From the NCBI GenBank assembly GCA_002432795.1, contig DJGU01000071.1, positions 2,417-17,974 on the forward strand: a stretch of DNA of 15,558 nt. Reading direction: 5' to 3'. The number at the start of each line of letters is the position of its first letter. Position 1 is the first letter of the stretch. Source of the DNA: Anaerolineaceae bacterium UBA5838 (GTDB lineage: Bacteria; Chloroflexota; Anaerolineae; Anaerolineales; Anaerolineaceae). Both the position numbers and the translations under genes were made by a program. Positions 4,948 to 13,422 of this stretch are shown piece after piece. The notes beneath the pieces are model-generated. The model had not been told where the DNA came from. It worked only from the letters and a program-made list of their open reading frames with translations, and searched no databases.

Positions 4948-5994
4948 TCAGGGCAGGGTTTTGATGTAACCGTCCAGCAGATCCTGCTTGATGCGTTCAA
5001 AAAGGATCATGCGTCCATCAGAAAACAAATCGCGGTTGACCTGCTTCAGTTCGATGCCGGCTTTGACCACACCCACAGGTTCTCCGAGCAGCAGCCGCCC
5101 CAAGGCTGGCTCCAAGTCGATCCCACTGCTCAGCACGCCCAGCAATTTCTGGATGCTTTCCAGATTGGATTGACCCTCGATGCCGATCAGGGTGATGTTC
5201 TTGCTGTTCAGGTAGGCAATCAGTTCGGGTGTGCTCAATTCGGGCTGAACGAAGATACCGGTCACAGATTTTGCCAATAGGGCGTCCACAGCAGCCTGCC
5301 AGTCCGCAGGGTTAGCTGGGTCGCTCACCTCAGCGGTGAAGGGGTAGTATTCCACAGGCGCAAAACGGGCATTGCAGAGTCCACAGTGGAAACGCGCACC
5401 CGTGACAAACGCGTCGCGCGTGGTTTGCCCTTCTGGTGTAGCTGCCTGGCTCAGCACCCCGACCCGAAAGTCCGGAACGCCAAGCGCCAGGGCGTAGCCC
5501 GCCAGGAAACTTAGCTGATCGCGGCTGGATTCAGTCGTGACAACCAGGCTGAGGTTTTCAGTTGGGACGAGATCCGGGGCATTCAGCGCCAAAAATTGCA
5601 CTTGCGAGAGTACCGAAGCCAGGGATTCAACCTCACTCGGCGAGGCAAGGCTCACCACCACCCGTACGTCCGGGCTTAGTTGGGCTGCGTTGAGAGAGGT
5701 AGTGAAGGCAAAGCTGTACCCATTGGCATCCGCGTAAGCACTCAGCTCATTTTCAAGTTGTTCTGCCAGATTGGGGTCCGCGTTTTCGGGTGCCCACAGT
5801 AGCAAATCCGCGTCCAGCAAAACGATCGGAGTGGCGGTTGGCTGTTCAGTTGGCTCTGTTTCTGTTGGTATCTCGATTGCAGTCGGCTGGGTTACTTCCA
5901 CAGTTGCGGTGGGCTGCGTGGGAGTGCTGCAGGCGGAAAGCAAGAGAGCAATTACCAGCAGGATTAGTGGAAGGTGGAATCGCTTATCAAACAT
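4948..5994 (-). CDS. Lipoprotein with periplasmic-binding-protein-like fold
   Basis: The 348-residue product has a lipoprotein signal: MFDKR, a hydrophobic core and the lipobox LLSAC with Cys22 as acylation site. Residues 23-56 are a Thr/Pro/Glu-rich tether. The remainder has the alternating strand and helix pattern of type 1 periplasmic binding proteins of the BMP/Med or LacI-like class, for example VRVVVSLASPSEVESLASVL, DFRVGVLSQAATPEGQTTRD and ADWQAAVDALLAKSVTGIFV, ending with a region like a domain-closing hinge. A CGLC pair (204-207) follows the motif for residues TGARFH and may form a disulfide. No ABC permease or ATPase lies nearby, so it may act as a sensor or orphan receptor rather than in uptake. 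The ribosome site before ATG is weak (GGGG). The ligand is unknown. Confidence 0.75.
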   Translation of the reverse strand: MFDKRFHLPLILLVIALLLSACSTPTQPTATVEVTQPTAIEIPTETEPTEQPTATPIVLLDADLLLWAPENADPNLAEQLENELSAYADANGYSFAFTTSLNAAQLSPDVRVVVSLASPSEVESLASVLSQVQFLALNAPDLVPTENLSLVVTTESSRDQLSFLAGYALALGVPDFRVGVLSQAATPEGQTTRDAFVTGARFHCGLCNARFAPVEYYPFTAEVSDPANPADWQAAVDALLAKSVTGIFVQPELSTPELIAYLNSKNITLIGIEGQSNLESIQKLLGVLSSGIDLEPALGRLLLGEPVGVVKAGIELKQVNRDLFSDGRMILFERIKQDLLDGYIKTLP

Positions 5995-6186
5995 GCCCCA
6001 ATTCTACCTTAAGGCTGCCGGGCGCAAGGATAGCTGTCTAATACCACCACCGCAGTTAACAGAAAATCGGGAATGGTTTATTTACTATTGGGCATCTTAC
6101 AACTCCTGGTGCAAGCATTCAGGCATGGATAATGCAACTATAGCAAAAGTACAACCACTGTCACTTTTTACGAACCGGATAGCACA

Positions 6187-7350
6187 ATGAGCATACCAAA
6201 AACAGAAACCAAACCAGACGGCCTGCAGAATCTTCCGCCCAAACGAAGGCGTTCGATGCGGAAGTACATCGAAACCGCCAGCAACCGCGATAAAAATGAG
6301 CTCCTGCTTGGTATTGCGCAGCACTCTCTCCCCCACATGCAGCATTATGGGCAGCTTCTGATCTGTTTATTTCTGCTGGTGATTGGATATCTGCTGGGAT
6401 CGAACCTGATCTTCCTGGCTGGCATTATAGCCATCCCGATGGCAAAACCCCTGCTGAGCCTGGTCTATGCCGGCGCGCTGCCTTCAGCCAGGCATTTCTG
6501 GCAAGCGCTGTTGGGTTTAATCATTACAATTGCTGGTTTCTTCTTAGCAGGCTGGTTTGTTCGCAATGCCAACCCTGTGCAGATGGATAGCTTTTTAGCT
6601 GGAGTGAACCTCTCAGGAGTAACCGAAGGCGGTTTGTTTTGGTCTATCCTGATCATTACAGCCGCGTTGACAGCCTATTGGTTCACCTATCACGACGCCC
6701 TTTCCAGACTCTCTTCCATTTTGCTTGGATACCTGGTGTTGATGCCGTTTTTTGCTGCAGGGCAATCAGCTCTGCAGGGTTTCGCCGCCGGTAGTGTACC
6801 ATTGCTCACCGTTGGTCTGAACAGGCTCGGTTTGGCGCTGCTTGTGATGTTTTTGACCACCTGGATGTTGGGGTTTGCGCCGCGCAAGGCGTTTGGTACA
6901 TTTATTGCTGTTTTGATACTCACTGTGGCAACGGTCAGCCTGATTGAGATCATCCACCGCGAACAGTCCTCCACCCAAGCCCAGACTCCCGAACCTACTC
7001 TGGTAGTCGTTCAAACTGCCACACCAGTGCCCCCCACGCCAACTACTCCCCCTCCAACTGCCACAGCCACGAGCATCCCCAGCCCAACCCCCGAACCCAC
7101 TCCGAGTCCGGAACCAACAGCGACCGTCCTGGCTTACACTTCAGCCCGCGTGACTGCCCCGAACGGTTTGGTCATTCGTGAGGGTCCCTCCCCATCATTC
7201 TATGTACTTGCATATGTCAACTTCGATGATATCGTTTGGCTGACGGGTGTTCAGGAAACAAACCAGGGAATAACCTGGGATCAGATTGTGGCGCCAGATG
7301 GAGGAATCGGCTGGGTTTCCACTCGCTATCTTGAGGTGATCAATCCTTAG
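6187..7350 (+). CDS. Polytopic membrane protein with C-terminal SH3b domain
   Basis: The 387-residue protein has a basic, soluble N-terminus (1-55), about six or seven membrane segments between residues 56 and 254, a Thr/Pro-rich linker (about 262-315, many TPxPT-type units) and an SH3b-like domain (about 319-384: ANGLVIREGPSPSFYVLAYV without its first residue in some families, then GIGWVSTRYLEV). SH3b domains usually bind cell-wall or surface polymers. The membrane part (GIIAIPMAKPLLSLVYAG) vaguely recalls DUF389 proteins, but this is only an impression. The linker and domain would lie outside the cell. It is transcribed divergently from the lipoprotein gene and converges with the MutL operon, with stop codons overlapping by 3 nt. 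Start choice is by length; the ribosome site is weak. Confidence 0.75.
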   Translation: MSIPKTETKPDGLQNLPPKRRRSMRKYIETASNRDKNELLLGIAQHSLPHMQHYGQLLICLFLLVIGYLLGSNLIFLAGIIAIPMAKPLLSLVYAGALPSARHFWQALLGLIITIAGFFLAGWFVRNANPVQMDSFLAGVNLSGVTEGGLFWSILIITAALTAYWFTYHDALSRLSSILLGYLVLMPFFAAGQSALQGFAAGSVPLLTVGLNRLGLALLVMFLTTWMLGFAPRKAFGTFIAVLILTVATVSLIEIIHREQSSTQAQTPEPTLVVVQTATPVPPTPTTPPPTATATSIPSPTPEPTPSPEPTATVLAYTSARVTAPNGLVIREGPSPSFYVLAYVNFDDIVWLTGVQETNQGITWDQIVAPDGGIGWVSTRYLEVINP

Positions 7351-8390
7351 GCTGTGACATCCATCAGCAGGAGATTTGTGATTGGCACGCGGATAAGCGC
7401 GCCATCCTGGCGTTCCACCACCGCGACTTTAGCCATCAAACCGCTTGCAAAACGCTCCGGATGTTCCGGCAGCTCCAAAACCCGCCCGGTGCTGCCCAAA
7501 TAGGGCTCTCCAAGCAGCCGCACCCGGCTGCCCACCCCCAGTGAGACTTCCTCATCAAAGAGCGCGGAGTTTTTCCCTGCCTCGCCCGGCAGAACTAATT
7601 CAGCCGCTTGACCAATGCCGTCGGAAAGTAAAAACACTTCCTGATCCTGCATCTTTTCAAGCAAACCGAGGCTTACAGGGTCAATTTCCTGATCCCCAAA
7701 GCCATTCAAGCTCATTACGGCGACAGTGCTATTAAGCGCTTCATGGACCAGTGCGGGCATCAGTGAAGGTAAGACGATCGCGGTCGGTTTTTTTGCCAGG
7801 AGTAGACGGAATCGCTCAAAGGTAATAATCGCTCCTGAAAAAACAATTTTGTCTTTCAGTTCCGGTAAACGACCTCTTTGTTGGGGGTCATTAAAGTCAA
7901 ATTCCAAACGAGTAAAACTGCCGCTGGCATTCAGACCGTTGCTCCAAACGCCCTGGATCAGGCTGCCAGCCAGACCGATAACTGCCCCAAACCCCGGGAT
8001 CAGCTCCACCACAGTACCTGCAATCGGGGCCGTCACCTGCAGCTTTCGCTCTCCCATCGCCAGGGTTACCCGCCCTTCCCGCAGCGAAACGATTCGCCCG
8101 TCCTGGGAAGCTCTGAAGATGCGGGTAATCAAACCGGGTTTTTGAGCAATCACATCGCCCTTACTTACCGGTTCGCCATTCATTCTTTTGAGATGCTGAT
8201 CCAAGCGACTTGGATGGATTTTTAGGTGATTCACAATGTCAAAAACCTGGAACTCCTCCGGAATGACTGCTTCAGCCAGCACATCACCCACCTTCACTTC
8301 CTGCCCGGTACGCACCAGAACGGTCCCCGGCTGTGAAAGGCGGACTTGTTTATAGACTGGCTGACCGGATCGGATAATTACTTTGCGCAT
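7347..8390 (-). CDS. Barrel-sandwich/KOW-like protein, last gene of MutL operon
   Basis: I do not recognise a named family. The 347 residues have no signal peptide or membrane segment. Residues 15-42 (GTVLVRTGQEVKVGDVLAEA) and 72-140 (VSKGDVIAQKPG, then QVTAPIAGTVVELIPGFG) have the Gly-Val-Gly-Asp rhythm of barrel-sandwich (biotinyl/lipoyl-like) domains, but no modifiable lysine in an MKM-type turn. The centre (180-265) looks like an alpha/beta domain. Residues 284-310 (GVGSRVRLLGEPYLGSTGRV) look like a KOW motif. The start ATG is 2 nt after the MutL-like stop, and the GGGAGGA ribosome site overlaps that stop, indicating tight coupling. It may be an adaptor in a complex with the MutL-like ATPase; this is inference. 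Confidence 0.8.
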   Translation of the reverse strand: MRKVIIRSGQPVYKQVRLSQPGTVLVRTGQEVKVGDVLAEAVIPEEFQVFDIVNHLKIHPSRLDQHLKRMNGEPVSKGDVIAQKPGLITRIFRASQDGRIVSLREGRVTLAMGERKLQVTAPIAGTVVELIPGFGAVIGLAGSLIQGVWSNGLNASGSFTRLEFDFNDPQQRGRLPELKDKIVFSGAIITFERFRLLLAKKPTAIVLPSLMPALVHEALNSTVAVMSLNGFGDQEIDPVSLGLLEKMQDQEVFLLSDGIGQAAELVLPGEAGKNSALFDEEVSLGVGSRVRLLGEPYLGSTGRVLELPEHPERFASGLMAKVAVVERQDGALIRVPITNLLLMDVTA

Positions 8391-8392
8391 GT

Positions 8393-10099
8393 TTATCCTC
8401 CCAGTTCCCAGAGCCAGTTGCGCAGGGCTTCTGCACGGGCAATTTCATCCACGGGCAATTTCAGCGGTCTGCCGCGCGCGTCAACCACTACCCCCACCTT
8501 TGAGTTCATTACGCCTACCCAGCCGCCAAGCCCGGGTATCCCCATGCCAACATCACTCTCATCCTCAGGGGCAAGATAGAGTTCGGTTTTACCATTCAGC
8601 AGGGTTTCAATGCGCTTAAGATCGCCCATTTGAATTTTGTGGAAGAGCCTGGGCGTCTGTTCGCCTTCATCAACCTCAATCTGGAGCACCTTCTGGCCTT
8701 CAGCCGCCAGTGTATCTACGGTGATGATTGTTGCCAGATTGGTAAACACCTCCGTGTCCATTACCTGCACAGGCAGGAGGGGATCGTAAGGCGCAAGGTT
8801 GCCCAGGGCAGTTAAAAGCTGCCGCTCATCCTGCAGGATAGTCGTAATCCCATGCGGCAAGATGCTGTCCAGCGCGATCATCAAGCACTGGTGCGGCAAT
8901 GATCGGTGCATTTCAGATCCCGAAAGGATGATTGGTTCATAAGCGCGCATCAAACCCAGGCTGAGGTTATACCCGAAGTGGGGATCCAATTTCTGCAGCG
9001 CGTTCAAAGCTTCCCGGATGCGAACGCGCGCCCAGGCCTGTTCGATGCCCAGATCTTCAAGCGTGGCAGGCGTGTAATCCGGGAATAGCGTGCGGTTGTA
9101 AATATAAGTCGCGAAGCTGTTCACATCCGTCAGCTGGTTGGAGAGCCCTCTTGCTGTATCCAAAAGCGCGTCAGTCACTTGAAGCCGATGATTGATGCCG
9201 TTGAGTCTCTGATCCCGCGCCGCAATTACACTTACGGAATCCGAGTCAACACGCAGCATCAACACGCCTTTTCCGTTTTCGCTGCTTTGTTCCAGATAGC
9301 GCACCATTCTGCCAGCCGAAAAATCACTGGGGATCACGCGGGTGTGCAGATCATTGACAATATCTGCCAGGCCGGGAATCTGCTGAAACTGCAGACGTTC
9401 AAAAGCCGCCAGCATTGCCTTCCAGACCAGGGTTGGGTCTTCCTGCCCGGGGTTAGTCTGAATATTGCTCGCTAGGTGCATGTCGAGTCCGGCTTCGATC
9501 TCGCTTTGAGCGTATTCTGCCAGGTCCTGGTTGCCGCAATAGACAATTTGAGGCCGGACAGTGCGGGGGATGAGGTGATAGACCAGGCGCAGGTTTTCAA
9601 TTGCCGCCTTGAGTGTTTTTTGAGCGCCGCCGTTTACGCCCCCACTAATCACATACAACTCAATGTCGCTGGTGAGCAGCCGCTCAAGCTGAGCTGATGC
9701 GTTCAGGTTATCCTGGAGATTGACTTCCAGTACCACCTCGCAGTTAAACAAACTTACCAGCCGGCGCAAAGGCGCGATGGAGTAGGCTTCGGAAAGACCG
9801 ATCAGAGCAGCTCGGATAGGCTTGCCAGCAGCCAGGCTCATCCCAACAAAAGCAGGAGCGCCTTCCAAGCGCTGGATATCTGTGATTTGTCCGCGGTCGT
9901 CGAGCAGACTGACATCGTTGGATTGTTCGATTTGGCTCAGGAGGGTCTGAATACTCTTGCGGAACTGAGAGCCGTCGCCTTCAATCACGGTCGGAACGCT
10001 GGAATTCGCCTCAACCGCCCACATACCCTCTTTCAGTGCGAAGAGCCAGGCTTGTGTCTGATTTTTTCCGATATCGATGCTGAGACAGGTCTTTGGCAC
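8393..10099 (-). CDS. MutL-like (glutamate mutase L family) ASKHA ATPase
   Basis: The 568-residue product resembles the MutL/GlmL family, ASKHA-fold proteins named from the gene between the two subunits of clostridial glutamate mutase. Visible landmarks are the phosphate-1 loop SIDIGKNQTQAWLF (7-20), YVISGGVNGGAQKTL (150-164), IVYCGNQD (185-192), a second-half strand MLRVDSDSVSVIAA (281-294) where the usual Gly-rich phosphate-2 loop seems degenerate, ILSGSEMH (391-398), and LPHGITTILQDERQLLTALG (414-433). The C-terminal 100 residues include GKTELYLAPEDESDVGMG. The GTG at 10099 is preceded by AGAGGA at good spacing and lies 8 nt after the previous stop; a GTG six codons upstream would overlap that gene. 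No mutase subunits are present, so a role in coenzyme-B12 mutase repair is unlikely here. Confidence 0.85.
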   Translation of the reverse strand: MPKTCLSIDIGKNQTQAWLFALKEGMWAVEANSSVPTVIEGDGSQFRKSIQTLLSQIEQSNDVSLLDDRGQITDIQRLEGAPAFVGMSLAAGKPIRAALIGLSEAYSIAPLRRLVSLFNCEVVLEVNLQDNLNASAQLERLLTSDIELYVISGGVNGGAQKTLKAAIENLRLVYHLIPRTVRPQIVYCGNQDLAEYAQSEIEAGLDMHLASNIQTNPGQEDPTLVWKAMLAAFERLQFQQIPGLADIVNDLHTRVIPSDFSAGRMVRYLEQSSENGKGVLMLRVDSDSVSVIAARDQRLNGINHRLQVTDALLDTARGLSNQLTDVNSFATYIYNRTLFPDYTPATLEDLGIEQAWARVRIREALNALQKLDPHFGYNLSLGLMRAYEPIILSGSEMHRSLPHQCLMIALDSILPHGITTILQDERQLLTALGNLAPYDPLLPVQVMDTEVFTNLATIITVDTLAAEGQKVLQIEVDEGEQTPRLFHKIQMGDLKRIETLLNGKTELYLAPEDESDVGMGIPGLGGWVGVMNSKVGVVVDARGRPLKLPVDEIARAEALRNWLWELGG

Positions 10100-10107
10100 G
10101 TTATCCT

Positions 10108-10785
10108 CTAAAACCACAAGCTAATAAATCGAATAATCTCAGAGAGGCTGCTGATCAGCGCGATCAGGGCAGAGCTGAAAAGCCCGACAAAAAGAGCTCC
10201 AAAGGTGATCCCAATGAAAATCTGTCCGATGCTGCCAACCCCTTCGAGGAAGACGGGTCGGACCAACTCGCCGGCTTTCGACTGCCCGCGATGGTGGAAG
10301 ACAAACAAAACAGATATCACGCCGAGCAGAATCATCAGGGCTTCCAGGATGGCAGACCATTGAGGCTGAGCTTCACGCATCAGTTGGGCAGGTTCAAAGC
10401 GACCAAGCATGCTCAGGATCTGCGGTGCCAGCGTGCCGCGTGTGACCCCAACGATTGCCAGTGCTGCCATTACGCCCCCCAGAAACGCCAGTGGGATAGC
10501 GCCAGCCTGGATGCCTCGCCGGAAAAGCGTCAGGACCAGCAGGATCGAAAGCACCAAGGGTACCAGCGCCAGCCAAAAGCCCGAACCATCTGGATCAGCT
10601 AAGGGAAGGATCAGGTAAGGCAGAATGACTTTTTGAATCGCCACCAACGCCAGAAAACCAGCACTGACCCCAATCAGAATATGGGTGGCAATCCCAAAGA
10701 AAAGCCGGTCTCCGAGGATATAGCTGAAGACCATCAACGTCAGGGCGACACTGATAATCAGGGTGATCAGCTCAGGCAGGTTCAT
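10108..10785 (-). CDS. Polytopic membrane protein of MutL operon (225 aa)
   Basis: The 225 residues form about six membrane segments (roughly 6-21, 33-50, 70-88, 93-116, 146-163, 184-210), joined by short loops with a DPDGSGF loop near 64-70 and HHRGQSK near 164-170. There is no recognisable catalytic or transporter motif. The ATG overlaps the stop of the upstream zinc-ribbon gene in an ATGA arrangement, so translation is coupled. The MutL-like gene starts 8 nt downstream. It probably forms part of a membrane complex with its neighbours; homology is not recognised. Confidence 0.8.
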   Translation of the reverse strand: MNLPELITLIISVALTLMVFSYILGDRLFFGIATHILIGVSAGFLALVAIQKVILPYLILPLADPDGSGFWLALVPLVLSILLVLTLFRRGIQAGAIPLAFLGGVMAALAIVGVTRGTLAPQILSMLGRFEPAQLMREAQPQWSAILEALMILLGVISVLFVFHHRGQSKAGELVRPVFLEGVGSIGQIFIGITFGALFVGLFSSALIALISSLSEIIRFISLWF

Positions 10786-12815
10786 TCAGCTCGCTCCTCT
10801 TCTCTTTGAATAGCATCCGCTTCACCTTTTGAGATCATCCCCAGCAGCAACATCACCAACATCAGCAGCAGACCAACCCGATAGGCGCGATAGCTAAACA
10901 CGGGTTGTGAACCTATATTTCCATCAGCAATGCCCGCAGCATAACCAACAAGCTGGCCTGAGTCGAAATAAGGCAAAAGCACCGGGGCTTCCATCTGGGT
11001 AGTGACAGCCGCAAAGTTCAAACTCTCAATCCAGGGAGCAATTTGCTCCAGCCAACCGCGGATATTGTCTGCGGAGTCGCTCACCAACAATACCAGACGG
11101 AACGAACGCAGGTCTTGCACCTGGGAGAGAGCGCCTTGACCATCTGAAATCGCGGGATTCATTGCCCGGCTTATCAAGCTCAGGTAGCTGCCAGGCAGAT
11201 ATTCCACCTGCGTATCCTCCGCCAGCCCTGCCTGCTCCAGGAGCGATTGCGCCAGGAACAAACCGGATGGTTGGGTGGTCAGGAAGGCAAGATTGGCACC
11301 CTGCGTGTGCAGTTGCTCGAGCAGAGGGGCCGCAAGGGCTTCGAGCTCACGGCTGGTCGCGGCCTGATAATCCAGCACGATCAGGACCTCATCGTTTTCA
11401 GTCAATGTTTGAATTTGATCACTCAGTGCGATTGCCGGAATGCTTTTGGGAGCATCTGCGGGCATGGCAGCAGGACCAATCAGGATCGAGACAACCAGCC
11501 CGATGAGAAGCAGCAAAGCCACTGCAAGGCGCCCCCCCCTGCCAGAAGGCTTTTGAATCGCCTGCTTACCGGCTGTGACACGCCCTTCCTGTTCGATCAG
11601 AGACGCCAGCAAACTGGCACGATTCTGCTGATCGCGCAGCAGCAGTAAATCGGGGGGCACAGCAGCACTGTCTGTTGGCTGTTCCTCTTCCTCAGGCTCC
11701 TTATCCTGCTCCTCAGGTGATAACTCCAGTTCAACCGGTTCAATGGGAGCTTCTTCGGGCACTTTCTCAGATACAGACTCCTCAGGTTCAGGTTCTTCCG
11801 GCTGAATATCACCCTGCTGCGGAATACCTTGCCCGGGTTCTTCCAGAGCTTCCTTTACCAGGGTATCTGGTTCATCTTGCGGTGCTACGATTTCTCCAGG
11901 CTCCGGTGTGTCTTCCATTGCTTCTTCAGCAATCGTTTCTTCAGCTTCGCTTGAGTGGCTTAGATCATCTTCGGGAAGCAGCTCTTGAAGCTCTTCCTCA
12001 TCATCCGGGATGTTATGGAAATCTTCTTCGAGCAGCTCAGGTTCTTTCTGAACCGGCTCGCTGAGTTCTTCCATTTCGGGCTCGGCAGGCAACTCTCGTT
12101 CATCAGAAATCGTGCTGGCAGGAGTCAGTGGTTCTGTTTCCTGCTCCTGATCTTCCGCCAGGGCTTGCCGGCGAAGCTCCTCCAGAGCTTCGTCTGTCCA
12201 TTCCCGCGGCATCTCATCCACATAGCTGGGGTTGGTTTTGACTTCATGCGTGATTTCTTCTTCGGACTGCGGTCGCAGGGCGCGGATACGCTGAAGCCAA
12301 TCCGGCACCTGGTCAGGATCTTCGCTGTCATCTGGCAGTTGACGCGCCCGAACGCTGTTTTCCTGCTGGCTTTTCTCACGGATACGGTTGATCCAGGCGT
12401 TGAACTCCTCTTCCACGCCTGCTGAAGCTTCCTCGCTGCGAGCCACATCCATGGCGATCGTGCTGCTTGCCAAATCGCCAATGGCATCCTCTTCTTCCTG
12501 GGCGCGTTCCCGCACCTTCGCCAACCAGTCAGGTAATTCTTCTGAGTTGAGCAATGATTCATCAATTTGCTCAGCTGGTTGAATCTCTGGGATTGGCGCA
12601 ACCTCAGCGGGTGTTTTCAGGGAAGGGTCATTGCGGATTTCTTCAATAATGTCGGGCAGGGAGTCTTCCGATTGTTCATCTGGATCTTGAGATTGCCCGA
12701 AAATAGTAAACAGGGATTCCATATCCGACCCGCAGTGCACGCAGCGGGTCGCCATTGGCAGATTTTCCTTGCCACAGTTTGGGCACAGGTTGAGTTCAGC
12801 ATGATCTTCAGTCAT
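10782..12815 (-). CDS. Zinc-ribbon, acidic-repeat, membrane-anchored protein
   Basis: From the ATG at 12815 the product has 677 residues. A zinc ribbon lies at 11-28 (CPNC ... CVHC). A very acidic cytoplasmic region (about 40-385) contains repeated Trp motifs: PDWLAKVRERA (95-105), NAWINRIREK (139-148) and PDWLQRIRAL (171-180), plus REWTDEALEEL (204-214), each followed by Glu/Gln-rich spacers. One membrane segment follows (about 428-447, AVALLLLIGLVVSILIG), then an extracytoplasmic alpha/beta domain (460-640, with VLIVLDYQ and LVLLVSDSADNIRGW) and a C-terminal membrane segment (646-661). The start was chosen because ATGACTGA overlaps the stop of the upstream gene by 8 nt. It may be a scaffold that collects partners through the Trp repeats; no named family is recognised. 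Confidence 0.8.
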   Translation of the reverse strand: MTEDHAELNLCPNCGKENLPMATRCVHCGSDMESLFTIFGQSQDPDEQSEDSLPDIIEEIRNDPSLKTPAEVAPIPEIQPAEQIDESLLNSEELPDWLAKVRERAQEEEDAIGDLASSTIAMDVARSEEASAGVEEEFNAWINRIREKSQQENSVRARQLPDDSEDPDQVPDWLQRIRALRPQSEEEITHEVKTNPSYVDEMPREWTDEALEELRRQALAEDQEQETEPLTPASTISDERELPAEPEMEELSEPVQKEPELLEEDFHNIPDDEEELQELLPEDDLSHSSEAEETIAEEAMEDTPEPGEIVAPQDEPDTLVKEALEEPGQGIPQQGDIQPEEPEPEESVSEKVPEEAPIEPVELELSPEEQDKEPEEEEQPTDSAAVPPDLLLLRDQQNRASLLASLIEQEGRVTAGKQAIQKPSGRGGRLAVALLLLIGLVVSILIGPAAMPADAPKSIPAIALSDQIQTLTENDEVLIVLDYQAATSRELEALAAPLLEQLHTQGANLAFLTTQPSGLFLAQSLLEQAGLAEDTQVEYLPGSYLSLISRAMNPAISDGQGALSQVQDLRSFRLVLLVSDSADNIRGWLEQIAPWIESLNFAAVTTQMEAPVLLPYFDSGQLVGYAAGIADGNIGSQPVFSYRAYRVGLLLMLVMLLLGMISKGEADAIQREEERAE

Positions 12816-13422
12816 TACCGGACCCTTCCATGCCAAACAACACTCTGAACGCCATCATCAGCAGCCCAATCCCAATCCCAATCAGCAAACCGCGCGCGCC
12901 GATCATCGGCAGACCTTCCACGAAACGAATGGCTTCGTTTAGCACAGGGATCTTTAGATTTTGCAGGAAGCCAAGCCCGAGGATCAGGAAAACAATCGCG
13001 CTGATGCCAAAAGAAACCGTCAGCGCGGACCAGCCTCTCTCACGGAAAATCTTCATCGCGGCACTCATCATCACCAAGGCTACCAGCCCCAGCAAGGCGG
13101 TCTCAATAGGTCGGATGATCGCGCCAACTAATCTTAGAAAGATCGGGTTATCCACGCCGAGCAGAATACCCAAAGCCAGCGTGGTTATGAAGCTGACCAC
13201 CAGGACGATACTGAGCAAAAAGCCCTTTTTGCCTTTAGCAATGAAGCGTAGGTGCGTAAGCACCAGGCTGGCAATCGCTACAAGCAGCGCTACGGAAGCG
13301 ACTGCAATCACCCAGTTCAAGACCGCTGAAAGGATGGCGCTGCCCTGGGGGACAAAAAACATCGCAGCCAACACAACCAGGCCGCTTAGAGCACCAACAA
13401 TTAGGGGTAGCAGGCGCTTCAT
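12808..13422 (-). CDS. Polytopic membrane protein of MutL operon (204 aa)
   Basis: This 204-residue protein has about six membrane segments: residues 5-24, 31-57, 67-90, 104-123, 132-153 and 176-196. The N-terminus MKRLLP is basic and the short loops contain AKGKKG (62-67) and FRERGW (126-131), both probably cytoplasmic. No known transporter motif is seen. Its ATG overlaps the upstream stop in an ATGA arrangement, and its own stop overlaps the next ATG by 8 nt, so it is coupled on both sides. Its function is unknown; the invariable setting suggests a structural subunit. Confidence 0.78.
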   Translation of the reverse strand: MKRLLPLIVGALSGLVVLAAMFFVPQGSAILSAVLNWVIAVASVALLVAIASLVLTHLRFIAKGKKGFLLSIVLVVSFITTLALGILLGVDNPIFLRLVGAIIRPIETALLGLVALVMMSAAMKIFRERGWSALTVSFGISAIVFLILGLGFLQNLKIPVLNEAIRFVEGLPMIGARGLLIGIGIGLLMMAFRVLFGMEGSGND

